Positions 16,119 to 24,614 of a stretch of DNA of 39,102 nt are shown here, piece by piece. The translations under genes and the position numbers were made by a program. Every line of letters begins with the position of its first letter. Position 1 is the first letter of the stretch. Location of the stretch: NCBI GenBank assembly GCA_036725605.1, contig DAIMDW010000039.1, positions 1 through 39,102 on the forward strand, read 5' to 3'. The notes beneath the pieces are model-generated. The model searched no databases, was not told the origin of the DNA, and saw only the letters and a program-made list of their open reading frames with translations. Source of the DNA: CALBTQ01 sp036725605 (GTDB taxonomy: Bacteria > Lernaellota > Lernaellaia > Lernaellales > Lernaellaceae).

Positions 16119-17342
16119 TTACAAGGAGTCGAGTGGAATCGCGACGATTTCCGGCGCCAACGGCAGCGAGATATCGCCCGCGTGCACCACAAATCCCTTG
16201 CCGGCTTTTTGGCCTAAATCCGCCCGAAACGATTTGATGCCCGCAGCCATCGGCGGGCGCGGCGTGGCCGACATCTTGGCTTCGATCGGCACAAGCTTTC
16301 CCCCGGATTCGACGATGAAATCCACCTCGACGCCGGTGGCGGTGCGCCAGAAATGCAGGTGCGGCATTTCGCCGCGATGAACGAGATTCTTCATAATTTC
16401 CGAGAAAACGGCCGTCTCGAAAATCGCGCCGCTCATCGGGCCGGTCATGGCGTGCTCGGGATCGCGCAAACCGACCAAGTGACACAACGTGCCCACGTCG
16501 GTGAAATACACCTTCGGCGTTTTTACCAGGCGCTTGCCGATGTTGGCGAAATATGGACGCAGCACAAAAACCTGAAACGACGCTTCGAGCACCGACAACC
16601 ACGCTTTGACGGTATTGACCGCCGTGCCCAGATCGCGGGCCAGATCGGACAAACTGAGCAAATTGCCGCTACGCGCCGCCAGCATCCGCAAAAAATTCTG
16701 GAACAATGTCAGATCGCCGACCTGACGCAGCAAACGCACGTCTCGTTCCAGGTACGTTTGCACATAACTCGCCTGCCACAGGCCGGCGTCGCGGTTGGGT
16801 TCGACGGCCAACTCCGGATATCCACCGCGTAAAAACCCGGCCCACATCTTTTGCGGCGATAGCGGTTTTTCGCTGTTCCGCAATCGGCTGATTTCCCAGG
16901 GCAGACGTTGCGACGGATGACCGCTCGCTTCGTGTTGCGACAACGGCAACAGGCGCAGAATTGCCGCGCGTCCGGCCAACGATTCGGTCACCCGCGCCAA
17001 CAACAAAAGGTTCTGCGATCCGGTCAACAAATATTGCCCGCGCCGCTCCCGCTGCGCATCGATGCGCTCCTTGATGTACGGCAGCAACTCGGGCGCGTAC
17101 TGCACCTCGTCAAAAATCACCGGTGCCGGATGCATCGCCAGAAAACCGCGTGGATCGGCGTTTGCCGCCGCCCGCACGTCCGGCGGTTCCAGCGAAACAT
17201 ACTCACGGCTGTCGGCGAACAGATGCTTGAGCAGCGTCGTTTTGCCCGACTGCCGCGGCCCGGTGAGCACCACGGCCGGGAACTCCCGTGCCGCTTTTTT
17301 CACCACCGGTTCCAAGGATCGCTGAATGTACCGAGCTTTCAT
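16119..17342 (-). CDS. DUF4143 AAA-type ATPase
   Basis: 407 aa from ATG 17342 (GGGAGG 5 nt upstream); an upstream in-frame TTG at 17363 overlaps the palindrome and lacks such a site. Walker A is GPRQSGKT (28-35), Walker B is VIFDE (75-79) and a sensor-like LLTGSQN follows. The C-terminal half is the DUF4143 region ending in EVDFIVE...PIEAK (Asp341, Glu354, Lys356), the D-ExK pattern of a PD-(D/E)xK nuclease-like fold. These ATPases are scattered and often multi-copy in genomes, and their cellular role is not established. GC appears lower than the flanking operon. A role with the neighbouring genes is not implied. Confidence 0.88.
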   Translation of the reverse strand: MKARYIQRSLEPVVKKAAREFPAVVLTGPRQSGKTTLLKHLFADSREYVSLEPPDVRAAANADPRGFLAMHPAPVIFDEVQYAPELLPYIKERIDAQRERRGQYLLTGSQNLLLLARVTESLAGRAAILRLLPLSQHEASGHPSQRLPWEISRLRNSEKPLSPQKMWAGFLRGGYPELAVEPNRDAGLWQASYVQTYLERDVRLLRQVGDLTLFQNFLRMLAARSGNLLSLSDLARDLGTAVNTVKAWLSVLEASFQVFVLRPYFANIGKRLVKTPKVYFTDVGTLCHLVGLRDPEHAMTGPMSGAIFETAVFSEIMKNLVHRGEMPHLHFWRTATGVEVDFIVESGGKLVPIEAKMSATPRPPMAAGIKSFRADLGQKAGKGFVVHAGDISLPLAPEIVAIPLDSL

Positions 17343-17354
17343 TGGCGCCTCCCT

Positions 17355-17393
17355 ACCTTGCAATTATGCATTTCAAATGCAAAATTGCAAGGT
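17355..17393 (-). promoter_or_regulatory. 39-bp near-perfect palindrome containing the DUF4143 promoter
   Basis: Two 19-nt arms (17355-17373 and 17375-17393) around a single central base match at 18 of 19 positions. TGCA recurs symmetrically at 17359, 17367, 17378 and 17386. On the minus strand a -35 TTGCAA (17385-17390) and -10 CATAAT (17363-17368), 16 bp apart, both lie inside it. The arrangement suits an operator for autoregulation; it is AT-rich, so a terminator is less likely. Confidence 0.6.
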
Positions 17394-17498
17394 GAAATCA
17401 TCCCGGCGGAACGGGTGAAATAATCGGTGGCGCCCTGCGGTTGCTCTGCCGGCCCACATCCTCCACACTGGTGCCGACAACGCACGCGGGAGGCCCCC

Positions 17499-18257
17499 TT
17501 GTTCTGGTTCACCAAACGTCGGCGCAGGAAATTGCGGGCTCAGCCGTTCCCCGAGACGTGGCGGGCGATGATCGAGCGCAACGTGCCCTACGTTCGCCTG
17601 CTGCCGGAGGAGGATCGGCGCGAGCTCGAAGGCCACATCCACGTCTTTCTCGCCGAAAAGCAATTCGAAGGCCTCGGCGGGCTGGAGATGACCGACGAGA
17701 TCCGCGTGACCATCGCCGCGCAGGCGTGCCTGCTGTTGTTGCATCGCCAGACGAACTACTATCCGTCGCTGCGCTCGATTCTCGTTTACCCGCACGAGTA
17801 CGTCGCCGCCACGACCGTCCGCCTGCCCGACGGCACGGTGATGGAGGGCGTGGACGTGCGCCTGGGCGAATCGTGGCACCGCGGCGAGGTCGTGCTGTCC
17901 TGGGACGACGTGCAACGCGGCGCCGCCGACATCCGCGACGGTCACAACGTCGTCCTGCACGAGTTCGCCCACCAGTTGGACGGCGAAGACGGACCGGTCG
18001 ACGGCGTGCCGCCCCTGCCGCGTCGCTCGTGCTATCGAACCTGGGCCGGCGTCTTCACCGAAGAATACCTGCGCCTTCAGCGCGGCCGCCGCAGCGTGCT
18101 CAACCATTACGGCGCGACCAACCCCGCCGAATTCTTCGCCGTCGCCACCGAGGCCTTCTTCGAAAAGCCGCGCCGGCTCAAAACGCGCCACCCGGAATTG
18201 TACGAACAATTGGCTTGTTACTACGAGCAGGACCCGGCGGAGTGGTTGAAGGATTAG
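17499..18257 (+). CDS. mtfA: MtfA-like zinc metallopeptidase (M90 family)
   Basis: The chosen start is TTG 17499, because GGGAGG lies 5 nt upstream and family similarity begins here (FWFTKRRRR). An ATG at 17427 would add an unlikely Cys/His/Pro-rich leader. The product is 252 aa, close to E. coli MtfA (about 265 aa). The zinc motif HEFAH (154-158) is followed by QLDGEDG, and the downstream helix NPAEFFAVATEAFFE supplies the family's conserved acidic residues. E. coli MtfA is a cytosolic peptidase that binds the repressor Mlc; no mlc or ptsG is visible here, so that link need not hold. Its 3' end is partly duplicated at 21177-21267. Confidence 0.85.
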   Translation: MFWFTKRRRRKLRAQPFPETWRAMIERNVPYVRLLPEEDRRELEGHIHVFLAEKQFEGLGGLEMTDEIRVTIAAQACLLLLHRQTNYYPSLRSILVYPHEYVAATTVRLPDGTVMEGVDVRLGESWHRGEVVLSWDDVQRGAADIRDGHNVVLHEFAHQLDGEDGPVDGVPPLPRRSCYRTWAGVFTEEYLRLQRGRRSVLNHYGATNPAEFFAVATEAFFEKPRRLKTRHPELYEQLACYYEQDPAEWLKD

Positions 18258-18304
18258 ACCGCTTTTCGCTTCAAGCAGCCGGTGAGCGCCCCGCGGATCG
18301 TCTC

Positions 18305-18333
18305 TTGCCTTAAAGAATTTCCGACGATAAACT
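18305..18333 (+). promoter_or_regulatory. Putative promoter of the low-GC island genes
   Basis: TTGCCT (18305-18310), exactly 17 bp, TAAACT (18328-18333), in the 141-bp gap between mtfA and the 18399 gene. Predicted leader is about 60 nt. Confidence 0.45.
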
Positions 18334-18398
18334 GCTCCGACAATATTGATTATTCACTGTCCTCAGAACATTTATTGGAATTGAAGAAAGGGTTTGGC

Positions 18399-20132
18399 AT
18401 GAGACAATGGAAGGTTGCCGTTCTCGCCCTCGTTTTCATTTTCTCCTTAACGATCCTGGCCGTGGGTACCGCCAAAAGTTCAACCTCCGACTCGGCTCAA
18501 ATCGTATTGACCAAAAAGCAATGTGAAAAACTCAAAAACGGCCCGGCCGATAAATTCATCAAATTGAAGGTCACGGACAAACAACGCAAATACATCACCA
18601 AAAAGTTCGACCAAAAAGTGAAGCACATTTACATCAAGCCCAAGCATCTGACCGAAGGGAATCGGGTCCGGCTCAAAGCAAAGAGCGATCGTATCGTATC
18701 GGCGCCGGGCAAAAAGCAGGCGGAGGAACAAACGCCCGAACAACAGTCGGATAATAGCGCCGCAACCGATGACGGTTTCCTCCTGGTCGGGGAAGGAATG
18801 TCCTACGGTAATGTCCTGACCGCCAAGAACAACTCCCGCATCGCCCTTTTCTCCTTCGCGAATAAAGGCCATGCCGTCACGGGCATCGAGACCGGCCAAG
18901 ATCGTTTCCGGATCCTGGCCAAGGTGGAGATTTCCGAACACTACCAAACGTGCGACGACCTCAGCCATTTTGTCTATAACTATAAGCCGAGGCGTTCCGG
19001 CGACAGTTTCAAGCTTTACTCCGCCTCCCTGGCCAGCGGCAGTAAAGCGCTGCTGGCGGAAAATGTCGTCGAATACACCTTTACCAACGATTGCTCGCGG
19101 GTCATTTATAAAACCAGGGAAGAAACCCGGGAGCGGGTTTTCGTCCAACTGGCCTCCATTACGCCGCATGGGACCGACAAGGTCGTCCTCACTGAAAGTC
19201 TCGTCGAACAAACCGATATTCGGCAATGGATCGACACCAACATCTATTACAAAGTCAGCCCGAATTCGCAGTACGTCGTTTATCGCTACAAAGAGCAGGA
19301 CGTGCACAAAAAAACGCAACCGCTTTACGCGATATCGACTTCCGGCGGATCGCCGATCAAACTGCCCGTGCCGGACAGCCAATTTTTCATCACGCCCGAA
19401 CCGACGCACGTTTTTTACAACGTCTGCAGCAGCTTCAATCATGAGGATCTGTATTTGATCCCGATTACGGGCGGCAAACCGAAGAAGATCCTCGATGATT
19501 GGCCGCGAAACATTTCCAAAAAGACCATTCTGTATTATCCGGGAACGACCCAATCGCTCTGGGACAACGACAAACACTTGTATCTGATCGATTATCAAAC
19601 GGGGAAAGCCGAGCTTCTCTACAAGGAAGCCTCTTCTCAGGAATTGACGTTGGGCCCCGGGGGCGAGTGGTTCATCCGCTACGGCATGAATCCTCCCCAG
19701 GGCGAATTCGGCTATTATCTGTTCGACACGAGAACAAAAACGCAAACCCTGATCATCGACGATCTTTTCCATCCGCATGCGTTGAGTCCGGACCTCAAAA
19801 AGTTCGTTTATATCGGCAAAGACAATCAGTTGCACGTCCGCTCACTTTCCGGCGACGAACACATTATTCTTTCCAAGCCGGGCTCGATCGTGACCGAATT
19901 CATTATTTCCCCGGACTCCAAATACATTCTGTATCTGGATAAACACAACCGCGATGCGCGAAGAATAGATTCCAGCTTGTATTTGGTTTCCATCGACGGC
20001 GAACAAGCGGAAATGATCGAACGCTATGTGGACTCCTTCGACTTCATTACCGTCGACAACCGACCTTGGCTGCTGATCAACCGGATCGCATCCAAGAGAG
20101 GGGGACGCCAATTGGTCGCCAAACCGCTATAG
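18399..20132 (+). CDS. Exported TolB-like beta-propeller protein
   Basis: The start is set at ATG 18399 because it opens a typical signal peptide (MRQWKVAVLALVFIFSL); the frame is open further upstream but without signal character. The product is 577 aa. A Lys-rich N-terminal region (about 30-110) with a Gln/Glu linker is followed by repeated units. Each has a hydrophobic strand followed by a YxxS or LYLI element (for example SPNSQYVVYRY, SPDSKYILYLD, SSLYLVSIDG), which is the blade pattern of TolB/WD40-like propellers. Specific function unknown. Codon use and base composition are visibly less GC-rich than mtfA. It is probably co-transcribed with the lipoprotein gene 61 bp downstream. Confidence 0.6.
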   Translation: MRQWKVAVLALVFIFSLTILAVGTAKSSTSDSAQIVLTKKQCEKLKNGPADKFIKLKVTDKQRKYITKKFDQKVKHIYIKPKHLTEGNRVRLKAKSDRIVSAPGKKQAEEQTPEQQSDNSAATDDGFLLVGEGMSYGNVLTAKNNSRIALFSFANKGHAVTGIETGQDRFRILAKVEISEHYQTCDDLSHFVYNYKPRRSGDSFKLYSASLASGSKALLAENVVEYTFTNDCSRVIYKTREETRERVFVQLASITPHGTDKVVLTESLVEQTDIRQWIDTNIYYKVSPNSQYVVYRYKEQDVHKKTQPLYAISTSGGSPIKLPVPDSQFFITPEPTHVFYNVCSSFNHEDLYLIPITGGKPKKILDDWPRNISKKTILYYPGTTQSLWDNDKHLYLIDYQTGKAELLYKEASSQELTLGPGGEWFIRYGMNPPQGEFGYYLFDTRTKTQTLIIDDLFHPHALSPDLKKFVYIGKDNQLHVRSLSGDEHIILSKPGSIVTEFIISPDSKYILYLDKHNRDARRIDSSLYLVSIDGEQAEMIERYVDSFDFITVDNRPWLLINRIASKRGGRQLVAKPL

Positions 20133-20193
20133 ACAAGATCGTCACGGCGTTTTCCCGCCGTCCGATTAGAAGCGAATCGTAAGGAGAAAGCGA

Positions 20194-21147
20194 ATGAAGA
20201 AAGTAACTCAAAATATCCGGATCTCGATTGTTCTGTTGATCGCCGTTCTCGGTTTGACTTTCGCCTGCGCCTCGTATCCGACATTGCCCGAGAACGACTT
20301 CAAACAGTTGGAACAAGCGTTTCGTCACAACAACCTGGATCACATCAAAACCATTTATGAGAATAATAAAAAGGAATTTTCCCACTACGATGAGTATTAC
20401 TACATTCGGAAACAAAGCCGGGTACGGTCCAACACCGATCTCTCCTCCACGTACGTCGGGAAACGAAACTTGAATTTCGGTTACGCCTTCCGGATCAAAG
20501 ACAAATACAAATGCGGGAAAATGGACAAAATCATCGAATACTTGTATGGCACGGGGTTTCGCGTCAGTTGGTTCAAAGATTTCGAGACTCTTATCGGCAA
20601 CGCCTGTTACGACTCGTTCCGGCTGCTGAAGAAGAATCTGGAAACGGAACAATACGTTTACCTGGCTTATACATTTTCCTACAAGAGGTTTAAGGACATC
20701 TTCCAGGAACCCGACCTGGATGCGTATCGACGGATGGTGAAACTCGCCGGCTTGTTCACCGACAAACTGGAGTCCGAATGCACCGATCGTTATCGGGAAT
20801 CCGACACGTGCCGCGCCGCCGACCGCGTAAAAAACACGATGACCTTGGTGCACATCATCACGCTTGACCAATGGATTAAAGACGATCGGAAGATGATGGA
20901 ACAAAACGCCAAGATGTCCGCGGTCAACATCAAGAATCGATACTGCGAAATAGCGGAACTGGTTTATAATTGCAAGAAAACGTGTCCGAAGTCCGCCGAT
21001 AAAACCGCTTCCATAGAGGACAACGGTCTCCTGTACTCGGTGACTCCCGCTCACACCATCGAAGACGCAACCGCTCTTTTGAAGAAATACAACAAGCTAT
21101 ACCGCAAACAAACCGGGAAGAAGCTGGACCGCAACATGTGCAAGTGA
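20194..21147 (+). CDS. Putative lipoprotein of unknown family
   Basis: 317 aa; ATG with AAGGAGA 8 nt upstream. The N-terminus is basic, then a hydrophobic stretch ending in GLTFACASYP, a relaxed lipobox with Cys about residue 25. The rest is Lys/Tyr-rich, mostly helical, with several Cys residues in the C-terminal half (CTDRYRESDTC, YNCKKTC, terminal CK). These could form disulfides in the periplasm. No family recognised. It has low GC like its upstream neighbour, and the decayed mtfA tail begins 30 bp after its stop. Confidence 0.6.
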   Translation: MKKVTQNIRISIVLLIAVLGLTFACASYPTLPENDFKQLEQAFRHNNLDHIKTIYENNKKEFSHYDEYYYIRKQSRVRSNTDLSSTYVGKRNLNFGYAFRIKDKYKCGKMDKIIEYLYGTGFRVSWFKDFETLIGNACYDSFRLLKKNLETEQYVYLAYTFSYKRFKDIFQEPDLDAYRRMVKLAGLFTDKLESECTDRYRESDTCRAADRVKNTMTLVHIITLDQWIKDDRKMMEQNAKMSAVNIKNRYCEIAELVYNCKKTCPKSADKTASIEDNGLLYSVTPAHTIEDATALLKKYNKLYRKQTGKKLDRNMCK

Positions 21148-21176
21148 CCGGAGCGTCCGAAAACCTGACTGTATAA

Positions 21177-21267
21177 GCGTGCCCAACCGCTACGGCGCGG
21201 CCGTCTCCGTCGAGCTTTGCGCCGTCGCCACCGAGGCTTTCTTCGTAAAACCGCGCCACCCGGAATT
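21177..21267 (+). pseudogene. Decayed duplicate of the mtfA 3' end
   Basis: The sequence aligns with mtfA positions 18094-18199. The shared core encodes AVATEAFF-x-KPR-HPEL, with substitutions elsewhere and one 15-nt deletion between two CGCGCC copies. The reading frame is intact across the fragment (VPNRYGA...CAVATEAFFVKPRHPELL), but there is no start or catalytic HExxH. The copy lies on the far side of the two low-GC genes. The rest of the gap to 21474 is AT-richer DNA with no recognisable gene, apart from the promoter near its end. Confidence 0.7.
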
Positions 21268-21414
21268 ATTGACGGATTCTCGATAGCCGATATCTTTGTT
21301 CCCACTTTCACAGCCGTTAGGAACTAAAATCCTCTCCCTGGGTAATTGATACAATTCTTTACTTTCGAACCATAATTCCATCCACTCGCAACCAAAAAAT
21401 GCCGATATAAGTTA

Positions 21415-21443
21415 TTGCCTTTTTGGCCGGCCCTCCGTATTCT
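21415..21443 (+). promoter_or_regulatory. Putative promoter of the 21475 lipoprotein gene
   Basis: TTGCCT (21415-21420), 17-bp spacer, TATTCT (21438-21443). Transcription would start near 21450, giving a leader of about 25 nt with AGGAG before ATG 21475. Confidence 0.5.
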
Positions 21444-21474
21444 AGTAACTCTTGGGGGCGATAGGAGAGTGACC

Positions 21475-24153
21475 ATGCCGGGGAAAGTCCTGGTCAGGCC
21501 GCTAGTTATTGCACTTCTAATCCTGATCGCCGGGGGATGCGGCGACGATTTGATCTCTTACCTCGACGACACCGAGCCGGTGATCGAGCCCGATTCCTTG
21601 CGCGGACCGATCCTGGGCATCGTGCCCGACGACGATGACGACGGCAGCGCCACCCCCGACCTGGTGCTGCTGAGCAACGGTCTGGTGCAGATAGCCTTCG
21701 AGCGCTCCTCCGGCCGCATCGTCCAGATGTCCGATCTGCGCCCCGATCAACCGCTGAATCTTCTGGACGAAAGCGCGCCGCGCGAATCCCTGCCGCCGAT
21801 GCACATGAGCCAGATCGTGCCGGCCCCGTTGCTGCCGCACTACGTTTCCGAGTATATGCCCTTGCCGATCGTCGAGCCCGAATTCTCCGAACAGGACGGC
21901 GGCCTGCTCATTCGCTGGAAATACCCCAAGCCTTTTCCCATGGTCGAGGCCCGTTGGGAGGCCGTGATCGGCGAGCCGGAATTGCGCGTCACCGCCTTGG
22001 TCGTCCCGCAGAATACGACGATGGTCGAGTTCCTCACCTATCCGATTCTGCCCGCGGTCATGCCGCTGGAAGGCAGCGGGGAAAACGACTACTGGCTGGC
22101 CAGCAACGAGGGCGGCTACCTGCTGCGCGATCCGCTCAACCACCTCGATTACAAGCGGCCCAACGATCTGCAGAACCAGGTGTACCCGGCCGGGCACGGC
22201 ATGATGACGCAGATGGTCGCCTATCTGCATCCGGGCCTGGGCGGTTTGCTGATCTACACCGCCGACCCGGATTTCCACGTCAAATCCTTCAACCTGTTCG
22301 ACCGCACTCCCTGGTCGCAACAGGCTTACTACCGCGTGGCCTCGTTCCAGCTCAACCACTTCAATCCCGACGTGGCCGACGAAACCGACCAGGGCGGATT
22401 CCCCATCCCCTATTCGACCGTGTTTCGCTGGCTGGACGAAGGCGAATGGACCGAGGCGGCCGACCGTTACCGCGAATGGTCCGACAAACAGGTCTGGGCG
22501 TCCAATCCGCTGATCGACCGCGATCCGCAGGATCAGGCCTTTTTCAAACAGCTCGGCGCGACGATCTTCGGTCTTTCCGCACGCATGGATCACACCGCCT
22601 GGATCAAGGAATTTCACGACCTGCTCGTCGACGGCATCTCCCCGGCGCAATTGCTGTTCGTGCTGGGTTGGGACTTCCACCCCATGGGCGTGCCCGAACC
22701 CGACAACTTCACCGCGTTCTATCAGGCCGGCTACGATGAACGCTACTGGACGCCCTTGTACGGCGCGACCGTCGACAACACGTTGCGCGTGCAGGAACAA
22801 GGCGATCTGGTCATGCCCTTCCTTTATGATCTGATGATTCACAGCGGTTACGCCGGCTGGGAAGGATACGCCTCGGGACCGACCAGCACCAACGAGCCCT
22901 TCGCGCCCTGGGAAACGCACCGCATCGTCGGCCCCGACGGCCGCGACGGCGCGTTCTATTATTGGTTCCCGCGCTTCCCCGGCGTGGCGCGCACGTTGTG
23001 CCCGGCCGACCCCGCCACCGCCGATTGGTGGCTGTGGCGCGACAGACTGTTGCAGGGGCAGTTCGATCCGCCCTTCGACGGTCTGTATTTCGACCTGGGC
23101 TTCCCGGTGGTCGTGCGCTCCTGCTACGACCATCTGGGCGGCTACGAGCACGGGCATCCCTCCGGGGCCGGCCCCTGGATGATGGACGCCATCCGCAACA
23201 CCCTCGATCAGCCGCGCGGCGCGCCGACCACCACCGGCTATCGCTTCGGCGCGGAAAACGCCAACGAGCCCTACATCGACCTGGTCGACTTCTGGCACCT
23301 GGGTTCGGCGGGCGTCGGCCCCTTGCGCGACCAGAATCCGGACACCACCTCGGCCGACGACCAGTTCCTCGGCCTGGCCAAATGGATCATGGACGGCGAC
23401 GCCGTGCACGTGCCGCTGACCTCCTACCTGTACCATCATCTGGGCACGGTGCGCACCGGCGGCAAGGCGCAGATCAGCTATGAAATCGGCGACGCCTTCT
23501 ACTGGATCACCGCCTCCGAATACGCCTGGGGCGGCGTGATGGAACTGATTTACTTCAACGCGCCCGTCGACTGGCTCTGGCCCGGCGACAAGCCCGACAT
23601 CTGTCCCGAAGGACAATCGCCCTGCGCGTTCTTCACCAGTTGGGCGGAAGGTCCCGACTCGCCGCGCCATTGGTATTACGGCGACGACGTGTACCGCGCC
23701 GATCCGGAGAAGCTGGCCTACCTCAAGCAGGCAATCGATTTGCGCGTCAATTCGCCCGCCGCGCCGTACCTGACCATGGGCCGTATGGTGCGTCCGCCGG
23801 CGCTGGATCCGCTGCCGGATCCGGTGGCGTTCTCCTACGACTATTATTCGTCGCTGCTGGCCGGCAACCGCTTCCACGCGGGCCTCTGGCAGGCGCAGCC
23901 GGTCGTCGTCACCGCCTGGCGGCATCCCGAGCACGACAGCGTGCTGCTGCTGGTGGCCAACGCGAGCGACAAACCCATCGCCACCGGCCTGAGCCTCGAC
24001 GCGAACTGGTACGGCTACGAACGCGCGCAGCTGGTCCAACTGCCGTGGGGTACGCAGACCAACCAGGGTTCGACGGCGCTCAACGGCGCGCGCCTCGTGC
24101 CGGTCAAGCTGCCGCCGCGCGAGTTCCTGCTGTTCGAAATTTTGCCGAATTAG
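21475..24153 (+). CDS. Large lipoprotein with probable glycoside-hydrolase-like barrel (DUF6259-like)
   Basis: 892 aa from ATG 21475, which has AGGAG 7 nt upstream and opens a signal peptide with lipobox IAGGC. A short acidic linker (DDDDDGSATPD) leads to a beta-rich N-terminal region that could bind carbohydrate (about 60-330). A central (beta/alpha)-type domain follows, with LFVLGWDFHPMG and DGLYFDLGFP (Asp540 at a strand end, where TIM-barrel hydrolases place catalytic acids). The C-terminal 100 residues are beta-rich, with VLLLVANASDKP as in all-beta domains closing glycosidases. It resembles proteins annotated DUF6259, but that call is from memory of pattern only. Probably surface- or periplasm-anchored; substrate unknown. 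Confidence 0.5.
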   Translation: MPGKVLVRPLVIALLILIAGGCGDDLISYLDDTEPVIEPDSLRGPILGIVPDDDDDGSATPDLVLLSNGLVQIAFERSSGRIVQMSDLRPDQPLNLLDESAPRESLPPMHMSQIVPAPLLPHYVSEYMPLPIVEPEFSEQDGGLLIRWKYPKPFPMVEARWEAVIGEPELRVTALVVPQNTTMVEFLTYPILPAVMPLEGSGENDYWLASNEGGYLLRDPLNHLDYKRPNDLQNQVYPAGHGMMTQMVAYLHPGLGGLLIYTADPDFHVKSFNLFDRTPWSQQAYYRVASFQLNHFNPDVADETDQGGFPIPYSTVFRWLDEGEWTEAADRYREWSDKQVWASNPLIDRDPQDQAFFKQLGATIFGLSARMDHTAWIKEFHDLLVDGISPAQLLFVLGWDFHPMGVPEPDNFTAFYQAGYDERYWTPLYGATVDNTLRVQEQGDLVMPFLYDLMIHSGYAGWEGYASGPTSTNEPFAPWETHRIVGPDGRDGAFYYWFPRFPGVARTLCPADPATADWWLWRDRLLQGQFDPPFDGLYFDLGFPVVVRSCYDHLGGYEHGHPSGAGPWMMDAIRNTLDQPRGAPTTTGYRFGAENANEPYIDLVDFWHLGSAGVGPLRDQNPDTTSADDQFLGLAKWIMDGDAVHVPLTSYLYHHLGTVRTGGKAQISYEIGDAFYWITASEYAWGGVMELIYFNAPVDWLWPGDKPDICPEGQSPCAFFTSWAEGPDSPRHWYYGDDVYRADPEKLAYLKQAIDLRVNSPAAPYLTMGRMVRPPALDPLPDPVAFSYDYYSSLLAGNRFHAGLWQAQPVVVTAWRHPEHDSVLLLVANASDKPIATGLSLDANWYGYERAQLVQLPWGTQTNQGSTALNGARLVPVKLPPREFLLFEILPN

Positions 24154-24614
24154 AAAAGGGCAAGCTGCGCCGCCTCCCGGCTTCAACGCCATCCTTTTGC
24201 GCATAGCGTAGGTGCAGAAAATCAGGCGATGTCGATTTACGTTGAAATGGATTTCCGCGCAGGGCCTTCAAGCCCGCAGGGCGAAGGTCAGTAGCGAAGG
24301 GCGAAGCCCTGGTAAAAAATGGGGAAAATAAAATCAAACCCCTGAAAGGGGTGCCGGTGATGTTGGCCATTAACCCCTACAAATAACACCTCGGTGGCAC
24401 TGACACGCCGAACGCAGTGAGGCTTATCAGTGTTTCGATTGTCCACCGGCACAGCTTTCGCCTGACGGCGAAAACTATGGCACACGGAAAGAGCGCCATT
24501 TTCTCGTGTGCCACACTTTTGGCAATAGCCAAAGGTGTGCTGTGGGTTGTTCGATGGTTGATGGAAAACACAGATATGCTCACTCAGATGCTTCGCTTGC
24601 AAATCAGCGCACGG
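24154..24614. repeat. Gene-free, hairpin-rich spacer between convergent genes
   Basis: No gene is supported here. Its stem-loops include AGGGC-gaa-GCCCT near 24296-24310, ACCCCT (24338-24343)/AGGGGT (24347-24352), the inverted-repeat element at 24394-24514, and CACACTTTTGGC (24512-24523) pairing with GCCAAAGGTGTG (24528-24539) around AATA. None is followed by a clear U-tract. The clustering between two 3' ends suggests the structures end transcription from both sides. Confidence 0.5.
24394..24514 (-). repeat. MITE-like mosaic element 1
   Basis: Bounded by GTGGCAC (24394-24400) and GTGCCAC (24508-24514). Its left half is a diverged inverted copy of the right half of the element at 35069-35168 (shared core GCGTTCGGCGT). 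Positions 24450-24486 match the reverse complement of 32546-32582 at 36 of 37 bases. Contains the hairpin TTTCGCC-TGAC-GGCGAAA. No coding capacity. Confidence 0.6.

Noticed and set aside
17427..17498. 24-residue N-terminal extension of MtfA
   Set aside because: Cys/His/Pro-rich, outside the family's usual length; GGGAGG supports the TTG start at 17499.
20141..20163. Hairpin CACGGCG-ttttcc-CGCCGTC between the two island genes as a terminator
   Set aside because: Six- to seven-bp stem with no U-tract; the downstream gene has a strong RBS and fits as the second gene of an operon.
21517..24204. 895-codon open frame on the minus strand, opposite the large lipoprotein gene
   Set aside because: Arg/Val/Gly/His-rich low-information protein with no motif or signal, mirror of a GC-rich coding strand; the plus strand has promoter, RBS and signal peptide.
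24104..24602. Small open frames in the spacer (88 and 104 codons, minus strand)
   Set aside because: They run through hairpin repeats and into the end of the neighbouring gene, have no RBS, and their sequence is explained by the repeat elements.
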